DNA of 64,000 nucleotides from contig NZ_CP139558.1 in NCBI RefSeq assembly GCF_034262375.1, positions 1,054,001-1,118,000 of the forward strand, written 5' to 3'. The position numbers were made by a program, and so were the translations under genes. This DNA is from Mucilaginibacter sabulilitoris. GTDB taxonomy: Bacteria > Bacteroidota > Bacteroidia > Sphingobacteriales > Sphingobacteriaceae. Below are positions 18,040-25,750 of the stretch, piece after piece; position 1 is the first letter of the stretch; each line of letters begins with the position of its first letter. Below the pieces are notes generated by a model, which was not told where the DNA came from, did no database searches, and saw nothing but the letters and a program-made list of their open reading frames with translations.

Positions 18040-18112
18040 TCTATGTATTTATAGAAGTGTATTTTTACATAAATACAATTATCTACATTTATGCATTTGG
18101 AGATTTACATAA
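18040..18112. promoter_or_regulatory. AT-rich inverted repeats resembling the parA sites
   Basis: GTATTTAT near 18043 is inverted as ATAAATAC near 18071, followed by TACATTTATGCA and TTTACATAAC. The words match those around parA 3-4 kb away. A CCACCAC-TAA-GTGGTGG hairpin lies at 18119-18135. Confidence 0.35.
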
Positions 18113-18142
18113 CAGACACCACCACTAAGTGGTGGGCGTACG

Positions 18143-18571
18143 TTAAATTTTTTTCTCCTCGCGCTCTAAATAATAATACTCTAATACCTCAATAAGTCTG
18201 GCATATTTTCTTCTCCTCATTAAATAGCCCACATAGCTACGCAAAATGATCCAACTAAAAGCGAGTATACTACATAGGGTTAATAAGTCTCTGTTTAATC
18301 GAGCCAAGCGCGAATTGTTTAAAAAAGAATACAAGCATGCCATAACAGTCAACGCCAAGCAAGTAGAAAGCAGCTTATAAAATAAGGGAAAGGTATAAGG
18401 CTTTTCATCTACCTCGCGCTCTTTCAGCATGGTTATGAATAACATTAGCTTTTCATTACTGATCGTCGGAAAATTAGAAAAAAAAGCTTTTGTTAGAGAC
18501 AGCCTATTAAATAGTGAATTGACCTTTCTTAATTTTTCCTGGTCAAAATATATGAGTTCCTCCAATATCAT
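18143..18571 (-). CDS. Hypothetical two-helix membrane protein
   Basis: 142 residues. A charged N-terminal half (ELIYFDQEKLRKVNSLFNRL) is followed by two membrane helices (YKLLSTCLALTVMACLYSFL and LLTLCSILAFSWIILRSYVG) and a basic-acidic C-terminal helix with YYYLEREEKKI. I do not recognise the family. It sits between the TMEM175-like gene and the tRNA array, beside AT-rich repeats shared with the parA region, so it may belong to the same mobile element. Confidence 0.55.
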   Translation of the reverse strand: MILEELIYFDQEKLRKVNSLFNRLSLTKAFFSNFPTISNEKLMLFITMLKEREVDEKPYTFPLFYKLLSTCLALTVMACLYSFLNNSRLARLNRDLLTLCSILAFSWIILRSYVGYLMRRRKYARLIEVLEYYYLEREEKKI

Positions 18572-18831
18572 ATCTACATCAAAGATAATTATAATTACGT
18601 TTAAGCTTCCGTTTTGAAGTTAAAATCGAATATCGTTGATGCAATTCCATCCTTTATTTGTACATTTGAAATAACAAAAGTTCTTTTAAAATTTACTCAA
18701 AAACACTTGAAAATTGCTGATGTCCATATCGGTGACTATAGAATTTCAAAGTTTATAAATACTTGATATTTAATCAGTTATGGATGCGACCACGGTCCCG
18801 TCCATTCCGCCAATTCAATAATGAAAACAGT

Positions 18832-18867
18832 AAAAACCCCTCAGATGACATCATCTGAGGGGTTTTT
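18832..18867 (+). terminator. Intrinsic terminator
   Basis: AAAAACCCCTCAGATGA (18832-18848) and TCATCTGAGGGGTTTTT (18851-18867) form a perfect 17-bp stem with a T-run in the descending arm. No intact plus-strand gene precedes it, so it may be the orphaned terminator of a deleted gene. Confidence 0.85.
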
Positions 18868-19509
18868 CATTTTCAGGGCATACCAAATTATTCAGTTTTC
18901 GGATCAAGGAGAAAAAGGCGGATATTAAAAACCGACCGCGACAAACAATTATTAAAACTTGATTGGGAGCGTGATGCTATCACGAACGACCCTGATTACG
19001 CAACGGTAGTGCCTTTAACCGAATCCTACCAGAAAGGATGGAAGCGTTTATTTGTACTAAGCCCCGAAGTTAAGAAAAGTGATGAGGCCGAATTTTACCA
19101 GCAAATACTGAACGCGATAAATCAGGTTCAGTATCATTATGACGCGTCATTTAAAAAGCCAAAACGCAAAGGCCACTGGCATAGATATTGGTTTGATGAG
19201 TTACCAAAATTAACAATGATAAGTAGCCGCGACTGGCAAGTAAACAAAGACCAATTAAGCGACGAGCAGCGTGCCTGTTTTAAACTGGTTAAGTTTTGGG
19301 ATGAGCGCACGTACCGGTGGAGTTATTACTACAAGTTTATCATGCCCGAATTATTTAAAATATCCATAGTGCCGCACATTATCGACACCATAACAATTGG
19401 CGACGCCCTCCTGGAGCAGCGCCTTGGCTGGATTGACAACCACATAGAAAATAATAACCTTTACTGGAAATTGCGCAAGCTACAGAACGGCAACCGCTAC
19501 AAAGGTTAG
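18859..19509 (+). pseudogene. Hypothetical protein, 5'-truncated or without a normal start
   Basis: The frame is open from just after the TGA at 18856-18858 and codes continuously (RRKRRILKTDRDKQLLKLDWERD...), but has no ATG; the first conventional start is GTG at 19009, which lies inside the conserved-looking part before PLTESYQKGWKRLFVL. The rest is basic and aromatic-rich, with EFYQQILNAINQVQYHYDASFKKPKRKGH, and resembles an uncharacterised Bacteroidota family. The 5' end directly abuts the terminator hairpin, as if the original N-terminus had been lost in an insertion or deletion. Function unknown. Confidence 0.55.
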
Positions 19510-19588
19510 AAAGATGGCACTGAAAAGTTGAAGTATAAAAATATATTGAAGAATAAAGGGAGGTTTGGTTATGAGGATGTTTAATAGA

Positions 19589-19620
19589 CGTACCCGAAGA
19601 GAGACTCGAACTCTCTAAAG
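19589..19620 (-). pseudogene. tRNA 3'-end fragment, possible attachment-site remnant
   Basis: On the minus strand GAGAG-TTCGAGT-CTCTC is a perfect T-arm, followed by TTCGGGTA, a typical acceptor 3' strand. No matching 5' acceptor strand, D-arm or anticodon arm is present. This fits the 3' end of a tRNA gene (long-variable-arm class possible) left by an integrated element. Confidence 0.35.
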
Positions 19621-19790
19621 GCACACCCACATAAACAAAGATAGATTAATATTTTACAGAAATTTCTTTGTTTGTAAAAAATAATGTGTATCATTGCATC
19701 ATGAAAACAACAACAATACAATGTTCTATACCCCAACTGATTTATCAGAGAGGATAGGCTATGTATTGACTTAATATAACAAGATACTTG

Positions 19791-19824
19791 AATCCTCTTA
19801 GAAAAATCTAAGGGGATTTTTTGT
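19791..19824 (+). terminator. Intrinsic terminator before the tRNA array
   Basis: AATCCTCTTAGA (19791-19802), AAAA loop, TCTAAGGGGATT (19807-19818) then a T-run. It lies 17 bp before the first tRNA. The transcript it ends would start in 19640-19790, which has no real ORF (only an 18-codon one from 19701), so a small RNA or attenuator is possible. Confidence 0.65.
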
Positions 19825-19840
19825 TTTAGGGAGTTTTTTC

Positions 19841-19914
19841 AGGGTAGTATATCAATTGGTCAGATTACCACATTTGGGATGTGGAGGCTCCCGGTTCGAG
19901 TCCGGGTTACCCTA
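19841..19914 (+). tRNA. tRNA-Pro (TGG)
   Basis: Acceptor AGGGTAG with TTACCCT (one G-U), D-arm TATC...GATT with one mismatch, anticodon stem CCACA/TGTGG with loop TTTGGGA (anticodon TGG, 19875-19877), T-arm CCCGG-TTCGAGT-CCGGG. CCA is not encoded. First of four tandem tRNAs. Confidence 0.85.
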
Positions 19915-19927
19915 CTTTGTTTGGTAA

Positions 19928-20000
19928 GGAAATATAGCTCAATGGTTAGAGCAACACCCTTATACGGTGCCGGTTACAGGTTCAAGTCCTGTTATTTCCA
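19928..20000 (+). tRNA. tRNA with anticodon TAT (Ile, AUA codon)
   Basis: Acceptor GGAAATA/TATTTCC is perfect; D-arm GCTC/GAGC; anticodon stem ACACC/GGTGC with one A-C mismatch at 27-43; loop CTTATAC gives anticodon TAT (19961-19963); T-arm ACAGG-TTCAAGT-CCTGT. Bacteria normally read AUA with a CAT tRNA modified by TilS, so a TAT anticodon is unusual. Confidence 0.8.
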
Positions 20001-20008
20001 CTATTGAT

Positions 20009-20082
20009 GGTCAGTTGCCCGAGTGGTTTAAGGGAGTCCTCTGCAAAAGGATTATTCGCAAGTTCGAATCTTGTACCGACCT
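20009..20082 (+). tRNA. tRNA-Cys (GCA)
   Basis: Acceptor GGTCAGT/ACCGACC with one A-C mismatch, D-arm CCC/GGG, anticodon stem GTCCT/AGGAT with loop CTGCAAA (anticodon GCA, 20043-20045), T-arm GCAAG-TTCGAAT-CTTGT. Discriminator T fits tRNA-Cys (U73). Confidence 0.82.
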
Positions 20083-20088
20083 CCAGAT

Positions 20089-20159
20089 TTTCCTATGGTG
20101 CAACGGTAGCACGTCAGATTCTGGCTCTGAAGATCGTGGTTCGAATCCATGTAAGAAAA
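20089..20159 (+). tRNA. tRNA-Gln (CTG)
   Basis: Acceptor TTTCCTA/TAAGAAA with one C-A mismatch, D-arm GTGC/GCAC, anticodon stem TCAGA/TCTGA with loop TTCTGGC (anticodon CTG, 20121-20123), T-arm CGTGG-TTCGAAT-CCATG. Only 6 bp separate it from the tRNA-Cys. Confidence 0.75.
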
Positions 20160-20217
20160 CTTGATTTTATTATTGTTTTTTTTTGTTTGATCCGGTTGAG
20201 AATTGGGTAAGGGAGAG

Positions 20218-20257
20218 GCATGTTTAAAATAAAGAGATTTCTTTATTTTAAACATGC
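20218..20257. repeat. Perfect 17-bp inverted repeat
   Basis: GCATGTTTAAAATAAAG (20218-20234), loop AGATTT, CTTTATTTTAAACATGC (20241-20257). It lies between the tRNA array and the convergent LRR gene. A second hairpin, ACCGCAA/TTGCGGT, follows at 20275-20297. It may be a terminator or processing site; no T-run follows the plus strand stem. Confidence 0.6.
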
Positions 20258-20351
20258 GCTTTTAAGCAATGTGTACCGCAAGCGTCCCGGTTGCGGTAGC
20301 AGGAGGTAATGCTTGTTGTATTGAGTAATATACTTCAAACTATGAGATCAT

Positions 20352-22241
20352 TCAATTACATGCTTTTAATAAAATATTAAATAATAAAAATGTTATTGCA
20401 ATTAGTTTCAAAATGTAAGGCATCTTCCATGTATAGTCAGTAGAATTGATATGATTATAACTTCTCCCACTATGGATCGGGACAACATTATGAGAATAGT
20501 TCCTCCGATAATAATCTACTAAATCAAAAGCAGGAAAATTACTTTCCGCTATGTTTTCATTTATATTATTTCTGTACTTACTTAATTCTTTATATAAAGG
20601 GTACTGAAAAGGCGATCCTTTGGTTACTAACGTCTTATAAATATAAAGTACTTCAGATATTGTTTCCCGTCTTAAAATTCTCTTTCCTAATATAAATATA
20701 ATTTCAGGGTGTCCTTTTTTAGAACCTAATTCGCCGCTTATAAAATATTTAATGTATTCCTCATGTAAAATATACTTATAGTACTGCTTATGATTACTCA
20801 AACTTTCCAATATATCTGCTTTATCGATAAACGAAGTTTGTGTAATAATCTCTTTTAACTGTTTAAAAATTGTTTTAATTTCAGCATCATCTACAACCAG
20901 CTCTCTCTCTTTATTTAAAAGGTTTGCCAAGCAGTTTACACAGCAAATGATATAATATTTCAAGTAAAAAACATCTTTAGGATTTGTAGCGAGTAATTGC
21001 TCAAACCGAATTTTTAAAGTTTTCTTGCTGATATCATTAATATAAAAGAATGCTAATGCTTTGTCATTCTCTCCAAGTGTTAAATAATAGTCAGCAACTT
21101 TTTTGTTAAGAACGGTTAAAAGCTCCTGATTTTCTTGTTGACTGTAATAATATGATACAAATATTTTATTCCCAAAGTCATTTTCGCGCAGGTCTACACT
21201 CATTAATTTAGGAAACAAGTCAGCAATAAATGGCTCCCTGATATTATTATCTCGTAAATAAATATAATTCAAGCCCTTACAAGCATAAAGTTCATCAATG
21301 CCTGTTATTTGATTATGATCAAGATTTAAATTCGTTAATTTTTTTAGTGACTTAAGGAAAGATACATTACGAATATTACAATGTTGAAGATGTAAAAAAC
21401 TTAACTCTACTAACCGGCTTATAATTTTACCTTCAAAGTTTTTCACCGGGCCAGCACTTAAATAAACAAGCTTTGACGCATATTTAACCGGCTCTAAATC
21501 TGTTACCGAAACCCCTTGCATAAATAAGTTTTGCAAGTTGGGCAAACAGCTTAACGGCGTAATGTCAGTAACCGGATTGTGGTTAAATGACAGATGTTTA
21601 AGTAATGCGATAGAGGATAAAAAATTCAGATTACTTACATTGTTATTGTTAAAACTCAATTGCTCTATCTGATCAAACCCCGCAACAACTGATAGATCAT
21701 TTATTTGATTATGATCAACAGACAGTGCCCTTATTTTTTTGCAATAAAGCAAAGGAGATACATCATTGATCTGGTTGAAAGAAAAATTAACAGTAACTAA
21801 TTGTTGATGTCCCTTGAGCACATCAATACTTGCTATTTTACTCCCTGATAAACATATATCAACCAGATTGGTTAATTGTCCAAGCACTGTAATGTCACTT
21901 ATTTCGGCATTAATTATTGCTAAATGAGTTAATTGCTTCAAACCTGCAAGTGCAGAAATATCATCTACTTTACAGCAATCATCAAGTGTTAGCCGCTCCA
22001 GGTACTTAAAATTTGAAAGTCCACTTAAATCAGTGATTGTGTAATTGCTTACTTCAACATCTAAATTTTTTAGGTGAATGAATGGGCTTAGTGCTTGTAG
22101 CAGGTCTCCGTTAAACTCAAACTCAATGTAATCACAATCGTACAAGCAAATTCCGATAATATGACCTTTATCATTCAATTGCAGATCATAAAACACGTCA
22201 TCAATTTTCAGATTGGTTTTAAAAACTTCTAATTCTTTCAT
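20352..22241 (-). CDS. Leucine-rich repeat protein with C-terminal membrane anchor
   Basis: 629 residues from the ATG at 22241 (MKELEVFKTN); a TTG at 22280 overlapping the rtcB stop is an alternative. Residues about 60-370 form roughly twelve 21-24 residue SDS22/internalin-like LRRs (LxxLxxLxLxxNxIxDIxxL; e.g. LKKLTNLNLDHNQITGIDEL). The C-terminal half is helical without a known domain and ends in one membrane helix (LKLIAITFLLFNILL). No signal peptide is seen, so the repeats probably face the cytoplasm. It lies immediately downstream of rtcB, likely cotranscribed. The partner is unknown. Confidence 0.82.
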   Translation of the reverse strand: MKELEVFKTNLKIDDVFYDLQLNDKGHIIGICLYDCDYIEFEFNGDLLQALSPFIHLKNLDVEVSNYTITDLSGLSNFKYLERLTLDDCCKVDDISALAGLKQLTHLAIINAEISDITVLGQLTNLVDICLSGSKIASIDVLKGHQQLVTVNFSFNQINDVSPLLYCKKIRALSVDHNQINDLSVVAGFDQIEQLSFNNNNVSNLNFLSSIALLKHLSFNHNPVTDITPLSCLPNLQNLFMQGVSVTDLEPVKYASKLVYLSAGPVKNFEGKIISRLVELSFLHLQHCNIRNVSFLKSLKKLTNLNLDHNQITGIDELYACKGLNYIYLRDNNIREPFIADLFPKLMSVDLRENDFGNKIFVSYYYSQQENQELLTVLNKKVADYYLTLGENDKALAFFYINDISKKTLKIRFEQLLATNPKDVFYLKYYIICCVNCLANLLNKERELVVDDAEIKTIFKQLKEIITQTSFIDKADILESLSNHKQYYKYILHEEYIKYFISGELGSKKGHPEIIFILGKRILRRETISEVLYIYKTLVTKGSPFQYPLYKELSKYRNNINENIAESNFPAFDLVDYYRRNYSHNVVPIHSGRSYNHINSTDYTWKMPYILKLIAITFLLFNILLKACN

Positions 22242-22276
22242 GAAATTACAATTATCGTTACTTATAGTATGTTCGA

Positions 22277-23731
22277 TCAATCCTCCGGCTTCTCCCTCGC
22301 ATCCGCCATCCTTACTATTCTCGGTTCAAACTTGGCCAATACCTCTACCAGATCGTTTTGCGCGGCCATCACGGTATGAATGTCTTTGTAGGCCATTGGC
22401 GCTTCGTCCACGTCGCTACCCATCAGGGTTATGCGTTTATCGATTAAGTTGGCGGCAATAGCGGCTTTGTCTAATGTTTTAAAGGCTGCGCTACGGCTCA
22501 TAGCCCTACCCGCACCATGACTGGCCGAATTAATGCTTGCCGCATCGCCTTTACCACGGACTAAAAAGCCGGGCGTACTCATACTGCCGGGAATAATGCC
22601 CAACACGCCTTCGCCGGCCGGGGTGGCACCTTTACGGTGTACCATAACTTCGGTACCGTCGGCCAGTTGTTCTTTCCAGGCAAAGTTATGATGGTTCTCA
22701 ATCATGCTGATAGGCTTAACACCAAGGGCACGGGCAATTTTATTATGGATCTCGTGGTGGTTAGCACTCGCATATTCGCCGGCCAGGTTCATGGCAATCC
22801 AGTATTCCTGTCCCTCGTCCTTATCCAGATCTAACCAGGCCAAATGTTTGGCCTCGGCAGGGAGCTTGGTTTTGGTCATGGCTATACGGCTGTAATGGTC
22901 GGCCACAGTACCCCCAAAACCACGTGAGCCGGAGTGAGACAGCAAGGCCAGATATTTACCGGCAGGAATATCGTTTAAAGCACCTCCGGTTAAAGTCAAT
23001 TCGCCCCATTCCACAAAGTGGTTGCCGGTACCGCTGGTTCCTAATTGGGCATAAGCTTTATCTTTCAACGAGCGGATCACCTTGGTTTCGCCCCAGGTTT
23101 TGCTATCAAATAACGAGCTATCAAAATACGACTTGGTAGTACAACCTATACCAAAGTAGGTATTATCAACCAGTATATTTTTCAGTTTGTCGGTTTCGGT
23201 ATCAATGGCCTCGGCAGGTATATCAAAAATACTTAAGCACATACGGCAGGCAATATCAACCCCGACAGCAAACGGAATAATCGTATTTGCGGTGGTCGCC
23301 AATACGCCACCAATAGGTAAGCCATAACCCTGGTGCGCATCGGGCATTAAAGCACCGGCAACAGCTATGGGCAATTGCACTGCGGTACGCATCTGTGCTA
23401 AAGCACCCACCTCAATATTCTCTAATCCCCACACCGGGAAGTTGGCTATCTCTTCTTTCAGCTTAAAATTGCTGCGTTCCTGCTTTATAAATTTGCCTTC
23501 TTTACGTAATGCGATTACATCTTCGGCCAGGTTTTTAAACTTGCCTCCCTTTTTTAAGGCGTAAGGCATAGGGTCGTCAATTACAGCTTCCAAATTGGCC
23601 AGTATCTCGGCTTTACCCATAACGTTGTGTTTAAGCAAACCATTAGCCACACGACTAAAGTTTACCAATACTTCCACATCATTAATACCCAAGGCTTTCA
23701 ATTCATTATTGCCTATTTTTTCCTTTTCCAT
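22277..23731 (-). CDS. rtcB: RtcB RNA-splicing ligase
   Basis: 484 residues from the ATG at 23731 (MEKEKIGNNE). RtcB motifs are present in order: PDAHQGYGLPIGGV, GVDIACRMCLSIF (metal-binding Cys), GTSGTGNHFVEWG, LLSHSGSRGFG, the HRKGATPAGEG segment, GSMSTPGFLVRG, and SASHGAGRAMSR with the guanylylated His. The enzyme joins 2',3'-cyclic phosphate and 5'-OH RNA ends using Mn2+ and GTP. A WYL regulator is divergent 216 bp away, a common bacterial arrangement for RtcB control. It is followed by an LRR gene and a tRNA cluster. Confidence 0.96.
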   Translation of the reverse strand: MEKEKIGNNELKALGINDVEVLVNFSRVANGLLKHNVMGKAEILANLEAVIDDPMPYALKKGGKFKNLAEDVIALRKEGKFIKQERSNFKLKEEIANFPVWGLENIEVGALAQMRTAVQLPIAVAGALMPDAHQGYGLPIGGVLATTANTIIPFAVGVDIACRMCLSIFDIPAEAIDTETDKLKNILVDNTYFGIGCTTKSYFDSSLFDSKTWGETKVIRSLKDKAYAQLGTSGTGNHFVEWGELTLTGGALNDIPAGKYLALLSHSGSRGFGGTVADHYSRIAMTKTKLPAEAKHLAWLDLDKDEGQEYWIAMNLAGEYASANHHEIHNKIARALGVKPISMIENHHNFAWKEQLADGTEVMVHRKGATPAGEGVLGIIPGSMSTPGFLVRGKGDAASINSASHGAGRAMSRSAAFKTLDKAAIAANLIDKRITLMGSDVDEAPMAYKDIHTVMAAQNDLVEVLAKFEPRIVRMADAREKPED

Positions 23732-23947
23732 ATCTATAGTGATAAATGAATTTACAATTAAAAGTCTCCGGGCCAAAAAACCCTCTCTCCGGATCAAGAG
23801 AGGGGACGTTTGTGAACAGGTTTAGCCTTTCGACACTACAAAGAGAAACACCAAGTGCGCAGCGTATTTGCGCAGTAAAAAATATTTTATAAATTCATCA
23901 AAAAATAATTCCGAAATCGAACTTCCGATATCCGAAATCACACACCT

Positions 23948-24985
23948 ATGCCTGTTAACCGTAACGCCCTTATCCGATACCGCACCATTGACCAATGCCT
24001 GCAAAACCGCTTCAAGAAATGGACGCTGGATGATCTGATAGATGCCTGCAGCGAAGCCCTGTATGAATACCAGGGAATTAATACCGGTGTAAGCCGTCGT
24101 ACCGTACAGGCCGACATGGAGATGATGCGCAGCAATAAATTGGGTTACGAAGCACCCATTATAGTGGTTGATAAAAAATATTACACCTATAGTGATAAAA
24201 ATTACAGCATCACCAATAGTCCGCTAAATCAGCAGGATATGCAGGTGTTGACTGAAGTGTCCGGGCTGTTAAAGCAGTTTAAAGGTTTTAATCACTTTAC
24301 CGACCTTAATGAGATGGTGAGTAAACTGGAGGATAAAATATACAGTCAGAAAACCCAGGGCCCGCCGGTGATTGATTTTGAAAAGAATGACAATTTAAAA
24401 GGTTTAGAATGGATAGAGGTGATACGCAAGGCCATCGTAGCAAAGAAAACCATGTGCGTAACCTATCAATCATTCAAAGCCAGAGAGGCGAATACCTTTT
24501 GCTTTAGCGGCTATCTGCTGAAAGAATATCGTAACCGCTGGTTTGTGCTGGGATTGCCACATAAACGAAATAACCAAATTTTAACGCTGGCTTTAGACAG
24601 GATACAAACCATACAGGAAGATGAAGAACCGTACCGGGAAAACACCGTGCTTGATCTGGCAACTTATTATAATGATTGCATAGGCGTCACCAAAAGTCCC
24701 GGCCAGCGAGACAGCGAGGTAGTTTTCTGGATAGATACTGCCAATGCGCCTTATGTGATTACCAAGCCTCTGCATCATACCCAAAAGCTGTTAAGTGAAG
24801 ATGAGTCCGGGAAAATATTCAGTATGCGGGTGATACTGAACTTTGAATTGGAACGGGAGTTACTGGGCTTCGGTGCTAAAATGAGGGTACTGGGGCCAAG
24901 GACGCTGGTAAAGCAAATAAAAGAACAGTTGGCTAAAACTTTGGAAAGTTATAAGATACCGGGGACAGAAACTGGCGAAAATTAA
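23948..24985 (+). CDS. WYL-domain transcriptional regulator
   Basis: 345 residues. The N-terminal winged HTH (about 1-60) includes GVSRRTVQADMEMMR. The central/C-terminal WYL domain includes KKTMCVTYQSFKAREANTFCFSGYLLKEYRNRWFVLG, with the ligand-binding core, then LALDRIQTI, and a WCX-like extension. WYL proteins sense nucleic acids or nucleotides and often control RNA repair or defence genes. Its divergent neighbour is rtcB, which it probably regulates from the shared 216-bp intergenic region; this is positional inference. Confidence 0.92.
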   Translation: MPVNRNALIRYRTIDQCLQNRFKKWTLDDLIDACSEALYEYQGINTGVSRRTVQADMEMMRSNKLGYEAPIIVVDKKYYTYSDKNYSITNSPLNQQDMQVLTEVSGLLKQFKGFNHFTDLNEMVSKLEDKIYSQKTQGPPVIDFEKNDNLKGLEWIEVIRKAIVAKKTMCVTYQSFKAREANTFCFSGYLLKEYRNRWFVLGLPHKRNNQILTLALDRIQTIQEDEEPYRENTVLDLATYYNDCIGVTKSPGQRDSEVVFWIDTANAPYVITKPLHHTQKLLSEDESGKIFSMRVILNFELERELLGFGAKMRVLGPRTLVKQIKEQLAKTLESYKIPGTETGEN

Positions 24986-25020
24986 TTAATAAATTTAGAC
25001 CCTTATCACAATTCTTATTA

Positions 25021-25311
25021 ATGACCAACTTTTTAAGCAAGATCAAGTTAATCTTTTTGCCGTTTTTGCTGGTGGCTATCGGCTTTGTCCTATTGTATTC
25101 GTTTTTGATATGGATGGTAGTCTATCAATTTTCTTTGTTAGCGTTAAACTCCGCTTTCGCGAAGCGACCGCCACTTTTTTTCCTGATTTGCGAAGCAAAT
25201 CATTATCGGTGCAGCCGATGGCTGCACCGGATTTGTATATTATATAGCTGGATATCTAACTATACCTATATCGGAATAACCAGTTATTCCGATATGCCGT
25301 TATCCGTATAG
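25021..25311 (+). pseudogene. Truncated N-terminus of a membrane protein running into repeats
   Basis: The first about 43 residues (MTNFLSKIKLIFLPFLLVAIG, then a strongly hydrophobic segment) look like the start of a larger membrane protein, of the kind found beside WYL genes in this group. From about 25150 on, the translation becomes nonsense derived from palindromic repeats (RCSRWLHRICILYSWISN). The frame ends at 25311. I read it as a gene interrupted by insertion or deletion at the palindrome cluster. Confidence 0.55.
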
Positions 25312-25320
25312 CCCGATATT
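25152..25320. repeat. Cluster of perfect palindromes
   Basis: GATTTGC-GAA-GCAAATC (25185-25201), CGGTGCAGCC-GAT-GGCTGCACCG (25207-25229) and ATATCGGAATAAC-CA-GTTATTCCGATAT (25268-25295) follow one another, preceded by CGCTTTCGCGAAGCG (25153-25167) and followed by TATCCG/CCGATA words. Separate hairpins of 7, 10 and 13 bp. Confidence 0.7.
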
Positions 25321-25346
25321 CGACTATGCCGATATAAAATACCAAA

Positions 25347-25664
25347 CTACACTTCCCAACCGGCAGGCCAGTAAACCTGGCTGCCGAGTTTGGGATGGTA
25401 TGACGGCTGATAACGGATGTAACCATATTCATCGAGTTCTTTGATACATTTGTGATACGTTGCAATTGACGCTATCCTGCTAAAAGCCATCAGCGTTTTT
25501 CTGGTGACAGAAAACGGACTTTTGAAACCACCGCGCTGCCATTGGACAAATAATGCGCTGAACAAGCTGATGTGAGTCGTATTCAGTCGTCCGTCCATGC
25601 TCATGCGTTTGAGCAGCTTGCTGTAACCGGCAAGTTCACTGGCCGCAATTTTAGGAAAACTCAT
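25347..25664 (-). CDS. Mobile-element-associated winged-helix-like hypothetical protein
   Basis: 105 residues with LNTTHISLFSALFVQWQRGGFKSPF, then SVTRKTLMAFSRIASIATYHKCIKELDEYGYIRYQPSYHPKLGSQVYW. This family is common beside excisionase-like HTH genes in integrative elements of Bacteroidota and probably has a winged-helix DNA-binding fold, perhaps replication-related (inference). Its start overlaps the stop of an excisionase remnant by 4 bp (ATGA), showing the original two-gene operon. Confidence 0.7.
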   Translation of the reverse strand: MSFPKIAASELAGYSKLLKRMSMDGRLNTTHISLFSALFVQWQRGGFKSPFSVTRKTLMAFSRIASIATYHKCIKELDEYGYIRYQPSYHPKLGSQVYWPAGWEV

Positions 25665-25750
25665 TGCAGTCCTCCTTCCAGTAGCTTGTTGATGTCTTCA
25701 AGCTTATAATACATGATGCTGCCAATACGGGTAAAGCTCAAACCAAGCCT
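25661..25750 (-). pseudogene. C-terminal fragment of an excisionase-like HTH protein
   Basis: Reading 25750 to 25661 on the minus strand gives LGLSFTRIGSIMYYKLEDIN then KLLEGGLQ and TGA. This is the C-terminus of the MerR/excisionase-type HTH protein that usually precedes the 25347-25664 gene. Upstream of about 25750 the frame hits a stop and other sequence begins, so the N-terminal HTH has been lost at a junction. Confidence 0.6.

Noticed and set aside
19601..19690. Complete tRNA gene on the minus strand
   Set aside because: A T-arm and acceptor 3' strand are present, but no matching 5' acceptor, D-arm or anticodon arm could be found.
25152..25320. CRISPR array
   Set aside because: The palindromes differ from one another and there are no regularly spaced identical repeats.
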